Shown here piece by piece: positions 34,688-44,159 of a DNA stretch of 64,000 nucleotides. Under the pieces are notes generated by a model that had not been told where the DNA came from, ran no database searches, and was given only the letters and a program-made list of their open reading frames with translations. The position numbers were made by a program, and so were the translations under genes. The first letter of the stretch is position 1. Each line of letters opens with the position of its first letter. Source of the stretch: Acheta domesticus (lineage: Eukaryota > Arthropoda > Insecta > Orthoptera > Gryllidae); the NCBI GenBank assembly GCA_031308135.1, contig JAHLJT010002630.1:101730337-101794336 (forward strand), given 5' to 3'.

Positions 34688-35006
34688 TCAGACTTGAGGT
34701 TCCTTATACTTCGATTTAAACTGACTGACTGACAGAGGATCAGCTGGACCGAAGTTATTCAATCAAGAGCTTCAATACCAAACATTTAAAACGACTTAAA
34801 TGTCTGATATTGAACTTCTCTTTTAGATAACCACATCCTTTAATCGTAATAAAAGTTTCCGATTCGTTATCCGCGACCAGCAGATGATATGTCAGAAGTC
34901 ACTCTATTTACGAAGATAATAGGGTGATATAACATTGTCTATTGAAGCTAGAAAATAGGTTATTTATCTAAACGGACAAAGACCAGTTCGTTACGTTGGT
35001 GAGAGT

Positions 35007-35209
35007 GGTTGAAAGAATGAGATCTGAGAGTCAGGGGAATTTAAGACAAGAAAGGGAGGGGGCGGAGTATGAGAGCAGCGGAGAGATTGAAAACAGAGTA
35101 GAGATGAGGAAAAAATAGTTTCTCAATCTCTCCGCTGCTCTCATACTCCGCCCCCTCCCTTTCTTGTCTTAAATTCCTTTGACTCTGAGATCTCATTCTT
35201 TGAACCGCT
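35007..35209. repeat. Long near-perfect inverted repeat (hairpin)
   Basis: Two arms of about 85 bp (35007-35092 and 35123-35209) differ at only a few sites and are separated by about 30 bp. The arms contain AAGAAAGGGAGGGGGCGGAG and its inverse. No other copy is in the window. Confidence 0.9.
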
Positions 35210-35400
35210 GTCGTCAACAGCAAACTTGTCTTTCTCCGTCCAGTGGCAATTTAATGCATCAAAAATTGTTATTTATCAATTTTTTTGTTTTTTTTCTTTT
35301 GTGAGCTCTCATACGTCTGGTAAGTTCTTACCTGTCATAATTTCTCCATTACTCTTTGTGTTGTAAATAATTTTAAACGTTTGACTATATATTTTAATAA

Positions 35401-35455
35401 TTCAATTTTGCAGCCTGATGATGGGGACAGCAATCCCCGAAACCGTTGCACATTG
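35401..35455 (+). ncRNA. Hammerhead-ribozyme-like core
   Basis: CTGATGA (35415-35421), a 5-bp stem GGGGA/TCCCC with loop CAGCAA, then GAAAC (35439-35443): the box, stem II and GAAA order of hammerheads. Such cores are known from Penelope-like retroelements. The outer flanks TTCAATTTTGCAG and TTGCACATTGAA can also pair with each other, which is not the classical three-way fold, so activity is doubtful. Confidence 0.4.
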
Positions 35456-36224
35456 AACTTGAAGACTCTATATATAAATGAAAGGGAATATGCGTATGTG
35501 TATCGCACATAAACGCAAAAACTACTCGACCGATTTCGCTGAAATTTTCACTCATGGTTCTTATTAGAAATGGGAATGATTAAAACGCAATATAAATTAA
35601 ATGGGATATATGGGGTCGTCGATAATTTATTCGTTTCTGACGAATCAATTATCCTGAACTCTATGCAACCCACCGCATATTCAAGGTAGTGCGGTTTCAC
35701 TGTAATAGGGTTTTCTGCCCCCCCCCTGCGATTGTGAAATATCGGCCGGAATTATTACTTGAATTTGGAACAAGTAAATGAAATTTCTCCAAGATAGTGT
35801 CATAGCGAACGCTTGCACAAATTTGAGGGAATTTGATAATAGGATACTTGGCAACCATGTCCAAACATAGAACAAAACCCATACTTACGAAAAAGTGTTT
35901 CCTCTATTGGAATTTTTGCACAGCGTAGCGTAACACGTGGTTAACAATCACGTGACCGGTAGTGTAAGATGTGTTTATACACTGCAATGCCGGGGCCACT
36001 AGTATGAAATCTACATACGGAGGATGTTGGTATGTATATAAGAGCAAAACTCCAAGACCAATCTTCATGAAAGTTGGAACTTCTGGGTACTTTTTCACCT
36101 AGAAGGTTTGTGTGTTGTTAATTCTGTTGTAACTCCACTACATGGCCCTACGTATTTACTACAGGCCATTACCTATACACGTCAAATGCAGCCTGCAACA
36201 CACTCCGCAGCATTTTCAATCTAT

Positions 36225-36375
36225 ATCGTTAATAACTTCTAAACGAGGGGTTCTAAGGCCTTAAAAATTAAACTTTTGAGGCCGAAAGAAACCTTTTTCA
36301 CACCGTAATCTACAACATGAACTCTTTCTGAACATTCTATTACATTTTTGCTGGTACGGCGCTTCCCGACTTTCC
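36225..36375 (+). repeat. Dispersed repeat U, copy 1 (Helitron-type?)
   Basis: Matches the reverse complement of 45000-45140: shared AACTTCTAAACGA, AGGCCTTAAAAA, CACACCGTAATCT and CATTCTATTACATTTTT. The upstream text at 35465-35570 has a Helitron-like ring, but no terminal hairpin was found. Confidence 0.5.
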
Positions 36376-36419
36376 CACCTGCTCAGAGACGAGCAGAATC
36401 TGTAACTAAATGTGAATGA

Positions 36420-36695
36420 GAGGGACAAAGAGGCAGAAACACTAGACAGAGACGGAGGGAGGGAGAGAGGGGGAAGAGAGGGAGGGACGGAGAGAGGGAG
36501 GACGAGAGGGAGGAAGAGAGGGAGAGAGAGGGAGGAAGAGAGGGAGGAAGAGAGGGGGAGAGAGGGAGGAAGAGAGGGAGAGAGAGGGAGGAAGAGAGGG
36601 AGAGAGGAAGAGAGGGGGAGAGAGGGAGGAAGAGAGAGGGAGAGAGAGGGAGGGAGAGAGGGAAGGAGAGAAGGAGGGAGGGAGCGACAAAGAAA
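36420..36695 (+). repeat. Homopurine tract (GGGAGGAAGAGA)
   Basis: Nearly pure purine on plus, drifting GGGAGGAAGAGA units. On the minus strand it is a long polypyrimidine run lying in the presumed intron after exon D. Confidence 0.9.
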
Positions 36696-36769
36696 AGGAG
36701 ATGGAAGGGGAAAAACGCAGATGAAGGACAGAACAACGCTTGCCGGGTGCAGCTAGTACCACTGGAATA

Positions 36770-37188
36770 ACGCCGGAGACGCGAGTGAGAGCCGCAAGGG
36801 GCCGGCCGCTTCGTACCGAAGGCGTCGCGGCGGTGGCGCGTGGGGCGGCTCGGGCGTCCAGCCGACGGCGCGCGGGGGGCGTGGCCGTGCCGCCGCCCGC
36901 CTCCGTGGGGGCGGCGCTGGCCGCCTCCCACCCACCGCTGCTGCTGCTCCCGCTGGCGGCGGGCGCCGTGGAGGCGGAGACGACGGCGGCGGCGGCGGAG
37001 GCGGGCTCGGGCGCCGCGGGCGGCGTGGAGGCCGCTGCGGCGGCGGCGGCGGGGGATGGCGGGGGCGGGGGCGGCGACGCGGGCTCCTCAGAGGCGGCCG
37101 CCGCTGGTGACGCCGACGCCGCAGACGAAGACGCCGCCGCCGACGAGGGCAGAGGCTGCGCCGTCGGGGAGGACCCGGTGCCGGCAGC
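36770..37188 (-). CDS. Ala/Ser/Pro-rich exon (exon D), ends uncertain
   Basis: On the minus strand CTTTGTGCCGCAG precedes AAGTGSSPTAQPLPSSAAAS, followed by acidic AASEEPASPPPPPPSPAAAA, GSSSSGGWEAASAAPTEAGG and RSGRPLAALTRVSG. GC at third positions is very high throughout. Upstream of the acceptor the same frame stays open to about 37250 with THLVYLRSFVSESRFVPQ, equally biased, so the exon may begin further 5'. The 3' end is not clear: GTG/GTACTAG near 36768 is the best donor but its phase does not fit exon C. It may be an alternative exon or part of another transcript. Confidence 0.45.
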
Positions 37189-37391
37189 CTGCGGCACAAA
37201 GCGGCTCTCAGACACGAAGGACCTCAAGTACACGAGGTGCGTGGACAAGCTACAAGCCGGCTTTTTTCACAAGCAACTAGTCCAGTGTACTCGATGCACT
37301 CGCTCCTTTAGCTGCTGGTAAAAACGCTCTGGAAAAAGTTGAACCGCCACCTACGTCTTTACACACACAACTCGCCGGCTTTTGAGTGAGC

Positions 37392-38214
37392 TATACTGCG
37401 ATTTCTCTGACTTTGCCCCTCAAGGCCACTCAAATCCCATCTTCGCGATGGAATATGTCACGGCATTTCGCGTCTTTTCTCGGTCTTGCCGTAGAAGTCG
37501 CATGATCGCAAGCACTGCTTCAGACGGTTGCGATTGTGCGAAATCTAGCGGAAACGACTGACACGCAACACTCACCGTGCTGGATACTCGGATTGACATG
37601 AAATTTCACCAGCTGATAGAACACCATGCAAAACCTATATACGCAAATTTTGAAGTTCTATGGAATATTATAAATAGCGTTTTATAGGCATTTGTATCAG
37701 GACCTTTCGTGACCTTCGCGCTTCCCCCCAGCGGGCGAGCCGTTGCTTCGGCAGCGCTAGGAACGTTAGCGCGGCGTCTATCAGCCGGTGTCAGATTTCC
37801 AAGCGCGTTCGTTCCATCTGAACCTGCAAAGTAACACCCGTTTTTGTCACCCCCGCATGCCCTCCATGTAACTGTGACCTTGCCGACAGGCCGATAGTGC
37901 AGGGCGCGGTGTATGGGTAACGTCCGCAGTACCAGCGGCGAGCAGCGATTTCCGCCCTTTCACGGTCGGTAAGGTCAAGAAAGGTCCCAATACTATTATC
38001 GCAAAAACACTACTTGCAATGCTTCATAGCACGTAAAAATTTGTATGTAGTGTTTTTGAAGGTGCTGAACCAGCTGGTAAAATCTCAAGTCAATCCGACT
38101 ATCCAGCACGGTGAGTGTTGCGTGTGAGACAGATGCGAAATACCGTAACATATTCCATCGCGAAGATGGAATTTGAGTGGCTTTGAGGGGCAAAGTTAGA
38201 AAAATCGCAGTATA
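37392..38214. mobile_element. Foldback element with arms near 300 bp
   Basis: TATACTGCGATTT at the left and AAATCGCAGTATA at the right. The inversion continues through the MITE-like outer 170 bp, then CAACACTCACCGTGCTGGAT/CCAGCACGGTGAGTGTTG, CACCAGCTGATAGAA/GAACCAGCTGGT, to GGACCTTTCGTGACCTT (37701) against AAGGTCAAGAAAGGTCC (37973). A 270-bp GC-rich centre is not inverted and has no clear ORF. TA at each tip suggests a TA target. Outer parts equal the MITE at 42370. Confidence 0.85.
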
Positions 38215-38292
38215 AAGTCATCGACCACTTGAAACAAAATGGAAGTATTGAACCGGAGGGCCATTTCCTCAGCCAACGAGCGGGAACTGTAC

Positions 38293-38505
38293 CCACCGGG
38301 GCGATGCTGGACGCGTCCTCGTCCGTGCTGGACGAGGCGGTGGCGGTGGCGGTGGCGGTGCCGGCGGCGGGGGGAGGCGGAGGCGGCGGCGCCGGTGGCG
38401 GTGGCGGCGGCGGGCGACGCTGGTGAGTCGGAGGCCGCTCCGTCCAGCTCCTGGGACGCGTTTCACCTGGTCGCACGACAGCTGCCGCACCATCTCCTCA
38501 CGGTC
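38293..38505 (-). CDS. Exon-like block with two frame breaks (exon B)
   Basis: On the minus strand CGTGTTTGCAG precedes DREEMVRQLSCDQV in one frame; the coding signature (GC-rich third positions) then moves to a second frame, ASQELDGAASDSPASPAAAT, and to a third, GTATATATASSSTDEDASSI, ending APVG at donor GTGG/GTACAG. Each move equals one extra base, at AAA (about 38461) and in a run of six C (about 38365). Exit phase 1 fits exon C. Either assembly errors in homopolymers or a decaying exon explains this. An alternative is a 39-bp exon ending at CAG/GTGAAA. Function unknown. Confidence 0.45.
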
Positions 38506-38543
38506 CTGCAAACACGCGCACAAGCACAATCAGACAAACGCGT

Positions 38544-39179
38544 TTAACCTTCCAGCGGGCGCGCGTAAAATGTTCACACCAGCAGGCGCGTGTCGTAAAT
38601 TTTACGACATTCAATGACGCTTGAAGAAAATCAAAGAAATTGTAGAACAATGGAATTTTATGTCGCATTATAATATCTAAGAATGATATTTACTACCAAA
38701 AAACATATCCGTTGATAAACGTTTGCATTTAGTATCAAAAAGATCTTGTTCCGATCCAGTATCGTTCTGATGCTCGTCTATATTTTCAACATTCGTTTAC
38801 TGTCACTGTCACTATGCAATTCGTGATCTTCCTCCGATCAGACAGCTCTTGAAGAATATTCTGATTTTCGTTCACATGAATTCTTTATCTGGACATTTTA
38901 CAGAAAATTTCGATTAGGCCAAATGATTATGCAATATTTTAGCACAACAGCCGGCGCGCAGCGTTAAGTTTACGTCACTATGCACTTATCCCGAATAGAG
39001 CGGTACAAAAACTGAATACAGCATGCAAACTAAACAGTGGCTGCAGGAATGGATCACGAAAGATACCTGCAAGGAATACCAAGAATGCAGAAGTCTTTGA
39101 CAACAATGAGTTGACAGCAAAAAACAAAAAAAATCTGCTATTGTAAAATTTACGAGAGGGGCGCCCGCTGGAAGGTTAA
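38544..39179. mobile_element. piggyBac-like MITE, second copy type
   Basis: TTAA (38544-38547) then CCTTCCAGCGGGCGC; GCGCCCGCTGGAAGG then TTAA (39176-39179): a perfect 15-bp inverted repeat with TTAA duplication. The subterminal CCAGCAGGCGCGTG parallels 386-1028. No transposase. It starts 38 bp before the acceptor of exon B. Confidence 0.85.
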
Positions 39180-39190
39180 ACAATTCGGTT

Positions 39191-39475
39191 CAATGATGCC
39201 TTATTTTACGGGGACTCAGATCATTAGGCCTGCTCTTCCGTCTGACCACGCAAATTTCGGTACGCTCCTTTCACTCTCAGGTGGAGAAAGAAGATGTCAT
39301 TGCAGCGACGAAACATGGGATTTGATCTAGCTCAGAGGCTTCTTTTAGGCTTGAGGGTTTCTTACAAACAGTAAATCTTTTTCGCCCTTAAAAATGAGCA
39401 ATCTTGATCGAGTGTGAACCTCCGAACAGGGGCATAGCAGCCCGCCACTCTTACCGTTATACCACGGAAGCCAAA
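39191..39475 (-). mobile_element. Possible tRNA-derived SINE
   Basis: The minus strand begins GGCTTCCGTGGTATAACGGT; TGGTATAACGG fits the tRNA A box. TGTTCGGAGGTTCACAC follows about 40 bp on as a weak B box. The distal part (TCAATGATGCCTTATTTTAC) resembles 26076-26140. A tRNA-like head is plausible, not proven. Confidence 0.35.
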
Positions 39476-39779
39476 AATATTTGTTACTCTCCAAACAATG
39501 CGAGCGTATATGGAATAAACGGATTTAATGAAACAGGAAATATTATATTGAAATGATGTCTTATTTAAATTATTGTATGGTCGTCAAATATTAAACGACC
39601 ACAATGCAAAACTGCTTCCCTGCTTGAACCTTTTTGAAATAATTGCTTGTGTGCTGCATAGAGGAATACCTTGGCTGCAAATAACGGTGTCTTTCAGTGC
39701 ACGCTATCATAGGGCTTGTTGTAAAATAGAGAGGAGCGATGACATAGAGAGAATAGAGATAGAGGGTCTTGAATCCAGT

Positions 39780-40260
39780 GAGTGAAAGACCGAGTGAGTG
39801 AAAGTGCGACTGACCGAGTGAGTGAGAGAGCCAGTGTGAGAAGGAGCGAGTGCATTAAAGAGCGAGTGAATGAAAAAAGCGAAGGAATCAGCGAGTAAAA
39901 GGGACGAGTGAGTGAAAGGGCGAGAGAGCGATTGAATGAGCGAGTGAAAGAGCGAGTGATCGGTAAGAGTGAAAGAGCGAGTGATCGGTAGAGTGAATGA
40001 GCGAGTGATCGGTTGAGTGAAAGAGCGAGTGATCGGTTGAGTGAAAGAGCGAGTGATCGGTTGAGTGAAAGAGCGAGTGATCGGTTGAGTGAAAGAGCGA
40101 GTTATCGATTGAGTAAAAGAGCGAGTGAGGCGATTGAGTGAAAGAGCAAGTGAGCGATTGAATGAAAGAGCGAGTGAGCGATTGAATGAGCGAGTGAGTG
40201 AAAAGCGCGAATGAGTGAAAGGAGCGACGGAATGATCGAGTGAAAGAGCGAGTGAAAGAA
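39780..40260 (+). repeat. 24-bp minisatellite (GTGAAAGAGCGAGTGATCGGTTGA)
   Basis: At 39968-40100 24-bp units are regular; outside they decay into GAGCGAGTGAGTGAAAG text. A detached piece lies at 40880-40960. Minus-strand FHSTDHSL repeats are artefacts of the 24-bp period. Confidence 0.85.
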
Positions 40261-40261
40261 C

Positions 40262-41035
40262 GATTGTAGTTTCCCAGATCCATGTATCCTACCGTTATAG
40301 TTATTTAAATAAATAATCATTTATGAAACATAAAGAGTAGAGAAATTAAGTTATTAAGAATAGAAAAATATGTGTATTTTTCAAGAGCGTATTGCGCATG
40401 GCTTCAGAAGCCCTGCATATGCAGTCATGTAGTTTCCCAGGTCCTTGCATCCTAGGGTTAAAAACCTACAAAGGATTTCTTAAAATTTAACAAATATTTT
40501 GAGGCTGGGGATGTGGCGACAATTTGTGTTTGTCTTTTATAGGAAAATTTAAACAATGTACTTAATGTACTTCATTAAGGTGAATATTTGCTTCAATTAT
40601 TTCTCCCGCGAAGTAAGATATATTGTATTATGTTTGTCCAAAAATATAATCTTCTCATTGCAAGTATGTTTCTCCTGAATTTGTTACGAAATTTTTATAC
40701 AGAAAATGACATACAGTTAATTTTCTAGCACATTAAAGTGCATATTTGAGAATTTTTAGATCATAATGCACATTTTTAATAACATATTTTAAGACTTTGT
40801 GGGGCCTAAAATCCTCTCCCAATTTATGACTATGACATTTATTTTTGTAATTTGTATTTTATGTATACTAAGGGGAAGGGAAAGAGCGAGCAAGTGAAAG
40901 ATCGATTGAGTGAATGAGCGAGGGAATGAGCAAGCGAATGCGCGAGTGAGTGAAAGAGTGATTGTAGTTTCCCAGATCCAAGAATCCTACGGTAAATAGT
41001 TATTTAAATAAATAATCATTTATGAAACATTAAGA
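40262..41035 (+). repeat. Local duplication flanking 40.34-40.95 kb
   Basis: GATTGTAGTTTCCCAGATCC plus TAGTTATTTAAATAAATAAT and CATTTATGAAACAT occur at 40262-40332 and again at 40959-41030; a third partial start (GTAGTTTCCCAGGTCC) is at 40429. The sequence between is AT-rich and empty. Confidence 0.7.
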
Positions 41036-41049
41036 ATACTAATTTTATA

Positions 41050-41580
41050 TTAAGGGGGCGGGGGCGGAGTGGGTGCTGGGGTGGGGACGGGAGCGGGGAC
41101 GTAGGCGGTGGTGTGGGTGGGGACGGGGGCTATGGGAATGGTAGTGAGGGCAGAGGTGAGATGGAAGCGGGGCGGGGTGGGAGTGGGTGGTGGCGGGGTG
41201 TGGGTGGTGGCGGGGGTGGGTGGTGGTGGCGGGGTGTGGGTGGTAGCGGGTGGTGGTGGCGGGGTGTAGGTAGTAGCGGGGGTGGATGGTGGCGAGGGTG
41301 GATGGTGGCGGGGGTGGGTGGGTGGCGGGGGTGGGTGGTGGCGGGGGTGGATGGTGGCGGGGGTGGGTGGTGGCGGGGGTGGGTGGTGGCGGGGGGTGGG
41401 TGATGTCGGGGGTGTGGGTGGTGGCGGGGTGAGGGTGGTGGCGGGGTGAGGGTGGTGGCGGGGTGTGGGTGGTGGCGGGGTGTGGATGGTGGCGGGGTGT
41501 GGGTGGTGGCGGGGGTGGATGGTGGCGGGGGTGGGTGGAGGCGGGGGTGGGGGGTTGGTGGCGGAGATGGTTGCGGGGCG
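41050..41580 (+). repeat. G-rich minisatellite (GGTGGTGGCGGGGGTGGAT)
   Basis: Variable units of about 18-24 bp built from GGTGGCGGGGTGTGG. It lies directly beyond the donor of exon A, in the intron. Long ORFs of Pro/His/Thr on the minus strand are compositional. Confidence 0.9.
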
Positions 41581-41602
41581 GGGGTGGGGCGTGTGTACTC
41601 AC

Positions 41603-41754
41603 GGCCGCGCCCATTGCAGGCGACGCGGGCGGTGCCGTCGAGGCCGCAGTCGGCGCTGAGCTGCACGGCGGCGCGCTCGGGCAGGAAGGTGACGGGTGAG
41701 CGACGGCAGCTCCGTCAGCAGGCAGGCCGTCCTCCCGCCGCGCCCACGCGGGCA
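41603..41754 (-). CDS. Exon-like block with one frame break (exon A)
   Basis: On the minus strand a good acceptor (GCGCTGTGCGTTGCAG) and an excellent donor (GGCC/GTGAGT) bracket 152 bp. Codon bias supports GGRTACLLTELPS in phase 0, then, after one extra base near 41690, SPVTFLPERAAVQLSADCGL and DGTARVACNGRG. The two Cys and balanced composition suggest a folded, perhaps extracellular segment; no family was recognised. A second frame (PAWARREDGLPADGAAVAHP) is open without a break but has poor third-position bias. Relation to exon B is unproven, since the phases do not match. Confidence 0.45.
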
Positions 41755-41831
41755 CTGCAACGCACAGCGCGCAATCAGCTCGCCCGCTGTGGCATCCCCC
41801 GATCACAAGAGAGCCTGGGGTGACGCTCCGC

Positions 41832-42051
41832 TATACTGCGATTTTCGTAACTTTGTCCCTGACAGGAATCAGATGTTTCGCTGCCATTCAATCGGGAGTT
41901 TATATTCGTCGACGGTGACGTCACTACAGTGTCCGTACAGTAGCAATGTCGCTACAGTGGCGTCACTGTGGTGACATTTAAGCTCCGAATTGGATGAAAG
42001 CGTGAACAGCTGATTCCTCTCAGGGGACAAAGTTACGAAAATCGCAGTATA
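41832..42051. mobile_element. TATACTGCG MITE, long form
   Basis: TATACTGCGATTTTCGTAAC with its inverse GTTACGAAAATCGCAGTATA, continuing to CAGGAATCAG/CTGATTCCTCTC: about 43 bp of terminal inverted repeat. Inside, TGACGTCACTACAGT and ACAGTGGCGTCACTGTGG form a second palindrome. Confidence 0.9.
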
Positions 42052-42096
42052 GTGGAGGCGCACCCCTTCTCCTCCTCCTCCACCGGCCGGCGGGAG

Positions 42097-42206
42097 TTAC
42101 ACTGCGATTTTCGTAACTCTGCCGCCTACAGAAATCGGCTGTTGACGCTTTCATCCAGCTGATTCCTGTCAGGGGCAAAGTTGAAAAAAACAACAACCGC
42201 AGTATA
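42097..42206. mobile_element. TATACTGCG MITE, short form
   Basis: TTACACTGCGATTTTCGTAA at the left; AACCGCAGTATA at the right. It keeps CTGATTCCTGTCAGGGGCAA from the right arm of the long form but has lost most of the interior. Confidence 0.75.
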
Positions 42207-42369
42207 AAAACCCGAGCCCGGCAGCCACAGTATGTGGTGTGACCACACCCTGTCGGGTCGAATACGAGATAGAAGAAGGTACAAGACGGAATTTCCGTCC
42301 TCGCGGCCTGCGGCGTGGGCACAGTGGACGCTGCCCCGCCGGGTTCAGCCACCGAGAGCTTCGGTGGCC

Positions 42370-42625
42370 TATACTGCGATTTTTGTAGGAAGAGCTCTCA
42401 AGATAACTCAAAATCCCATCTTCGCGATGGATATGTCACGGCATTTCGCGTCTTTTCTCGGTCTTGCCGGTAGAAGTCGCATGATCGCAAGAACTGCTTC
42501 TTAACGTCGCGATCGTGCGAATCTTAGCGGAACGACTGAGAAAGACGCGAATGCCGTGACATATTCCATCGCGAAGATGGGATTTGCGTGGCCTTGAGGG
42601 TCGCTCTTAGAAAAATCGCAGTATA
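42370..42625. mobile_element. TATACTGCG MITE, palindromic form
   Basis: TATACTGCGATTTTTGTA and its inverse, then ATCCCATCTTCGCGATGGA, ATGTCACGGCATTTCGCGTC and the inverse on the right: the whole 256 bp folds. Same outer arms as 37392-38214; related to 8069-8283. Confidence 0.9.
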
Positions 42626-42677
42626 CTCGGCCTGCGCCGGCTCCGCGCGAGCTGTTCACGAACAGGCTAGGTATTTT

Positions 42678-42981
42678 CACAGCGTAAGATATAAGTGGGT
42701 TCAGTCCCGGTCTAAAAACTGAAGCTAATGTGAGGCTAGTTTCTCACAGCTCTCGCTACGTAAGCGCAGCGAACGACTTGGGCATTTTTTTGGGACAAGA
42801 TAGCGATCCATTGAATAGCTTTGTAACCTCTGGTGGAAGCCACTAAATCGCGAGACGCCATCATGAATGCCCAACTCGATCGTGCGCACCGTACGGATAA
42901 GCGAGGAACTAGCCTCAAACTGGCTTCAAAAATTTTGTCCAAAAGGCGGCTAGTTGACATACCTATATATCTTACACCGTG
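42678..42981 (+). mobile_element. hAT-like MITE, CACRGYGTAAGATATA family, copy 2
   Basis: Ends CACAGCGTAAGATATA and TATATCTTACACCGTG; flanks GGTATTTT on the left and GTATTTT on the right give a 7-8 bp target duplication. It is the reverse complement of 15508-15809. Confidence 0.85.
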
Positions 42982-42999
42982 GTATTTTGTACAGCGTAA

Positions 43000-43740
43000 A
43001 GAACCAGTTGGGTGCGGACAATAATGTAGACAGTTTTACCTCCATTTATTTTATACAGGGAAATCAGAAAACAGGAACGTGTAGAACGTATTTAAAACGA
43101 TGAAAAGTAGTAGAATGGTATAACGCATTAAAAACTTACTATAGTAGAATAATTAACAACGTATTATAGTAGAACGTATTAAAAGATAAAAGTTCATATC
43201 AAACTCAATTTTTTCCACCCGTGTACAATATGCGTGTTGATTAGTTTCTTCTCAAATATTTATGCTATACATGCTGTCCGGAGAGGAAACGTTGAAAATT
43301 CGAAAATAAGCTCTTAAGACAATTCTGAGCATATTTTGCCTAATAAACTACGTGGATATTCCTAATGGTTGAGCCGCAATAAGCACTCAAAAGTTGGTTC
43401 GAAAAATTGATTTCTAGGCAAAACGTTGCATTACAGAAGCATAGAAACACTTCAGAAACATGTAAGTTGTTTTTTATATACAAAATATATCAATATATTT
43501 GTTCAGAAAGAAAAATTAAGCGAGAAATAAAAAGTACCCAATTTACACAATTCGACTTCTTTTTATGTCGGCTTAATTTTTCTATCTGAGCAAATATATT
43601 ATTTCTTTTGTAAATAATACACAATTGTTTCACTTGGGATACAAGATAAACCATCCTTACTTCAAAGTTTGTAAACTACACAACCACATACTATTTACTA
43701 CTAAAATAAAGTTTTTACGTTCGTATTAGTAGTTTAAGCA
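43000..43740. other. AT-rich stretch without a supported gene
   Basis: Nothing recognised. 43500-43590 contains an inverted AAAATTAAGC/GCTTAATTTT pair about 60 bp apart. Confidence 0.35.
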
Positions 43741-43744
43741 ATTA

Positions 43745-44150
43745 GTTTATAATGTTAAGCTTTATTTCATGAGTACATGTCTTGAAAACGAGCGACGTTA
43801 GGAATGAGTTTTCAAATTTGTACGAATGCATTAAAGCAACATTATAAACGAGTTGCATACGCTATTTTTTGTATGACAGCATTATAAACTTATAAGAGAA
43901 TGAAACTTAAATTTGCGAAGAACTTTCCTGTGATGTCTCGGGTATTTGACATATGTGCGAGAAAACTGTGGTCGGCTGTTCTGTTTTACCTCTACCTCCC
44001 CCTAATTCTCTCGCTGCGATTGGCTGAATGTGTGATGACGCTATCATTCGAGCCGTAAAATCTTATACGTCATCATTTGTGCCATAAACCCCTGATTATG
44101 AACGATTTCTTGCAACAGAAAAGGTGGTTTAAAATGCTGGAATACAAAAA
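43745..44150 (+). repeat. Dispersed repeat V, copy 1
   Basis: Matches 54475-54895 over 400 bp, for example GTTAAGCTTTA, ATGCATTAAAGCAACATTAT, GGTCGGCTGT, GGCTGAATGTGTGATGA and GCTGGAATACAAAAA in order. Unclassified. Confidence 0.75.
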
Positions 44151-44159
44151 ATAACAATT

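Noticed and set aside
36740..37321. Plus-strand ORF of 193 codons over exon D
   Set aside because: The minus frame has stronger third-position GC and a splice acceptor; the plus ORF is its Ala/Gly-rich shadow.
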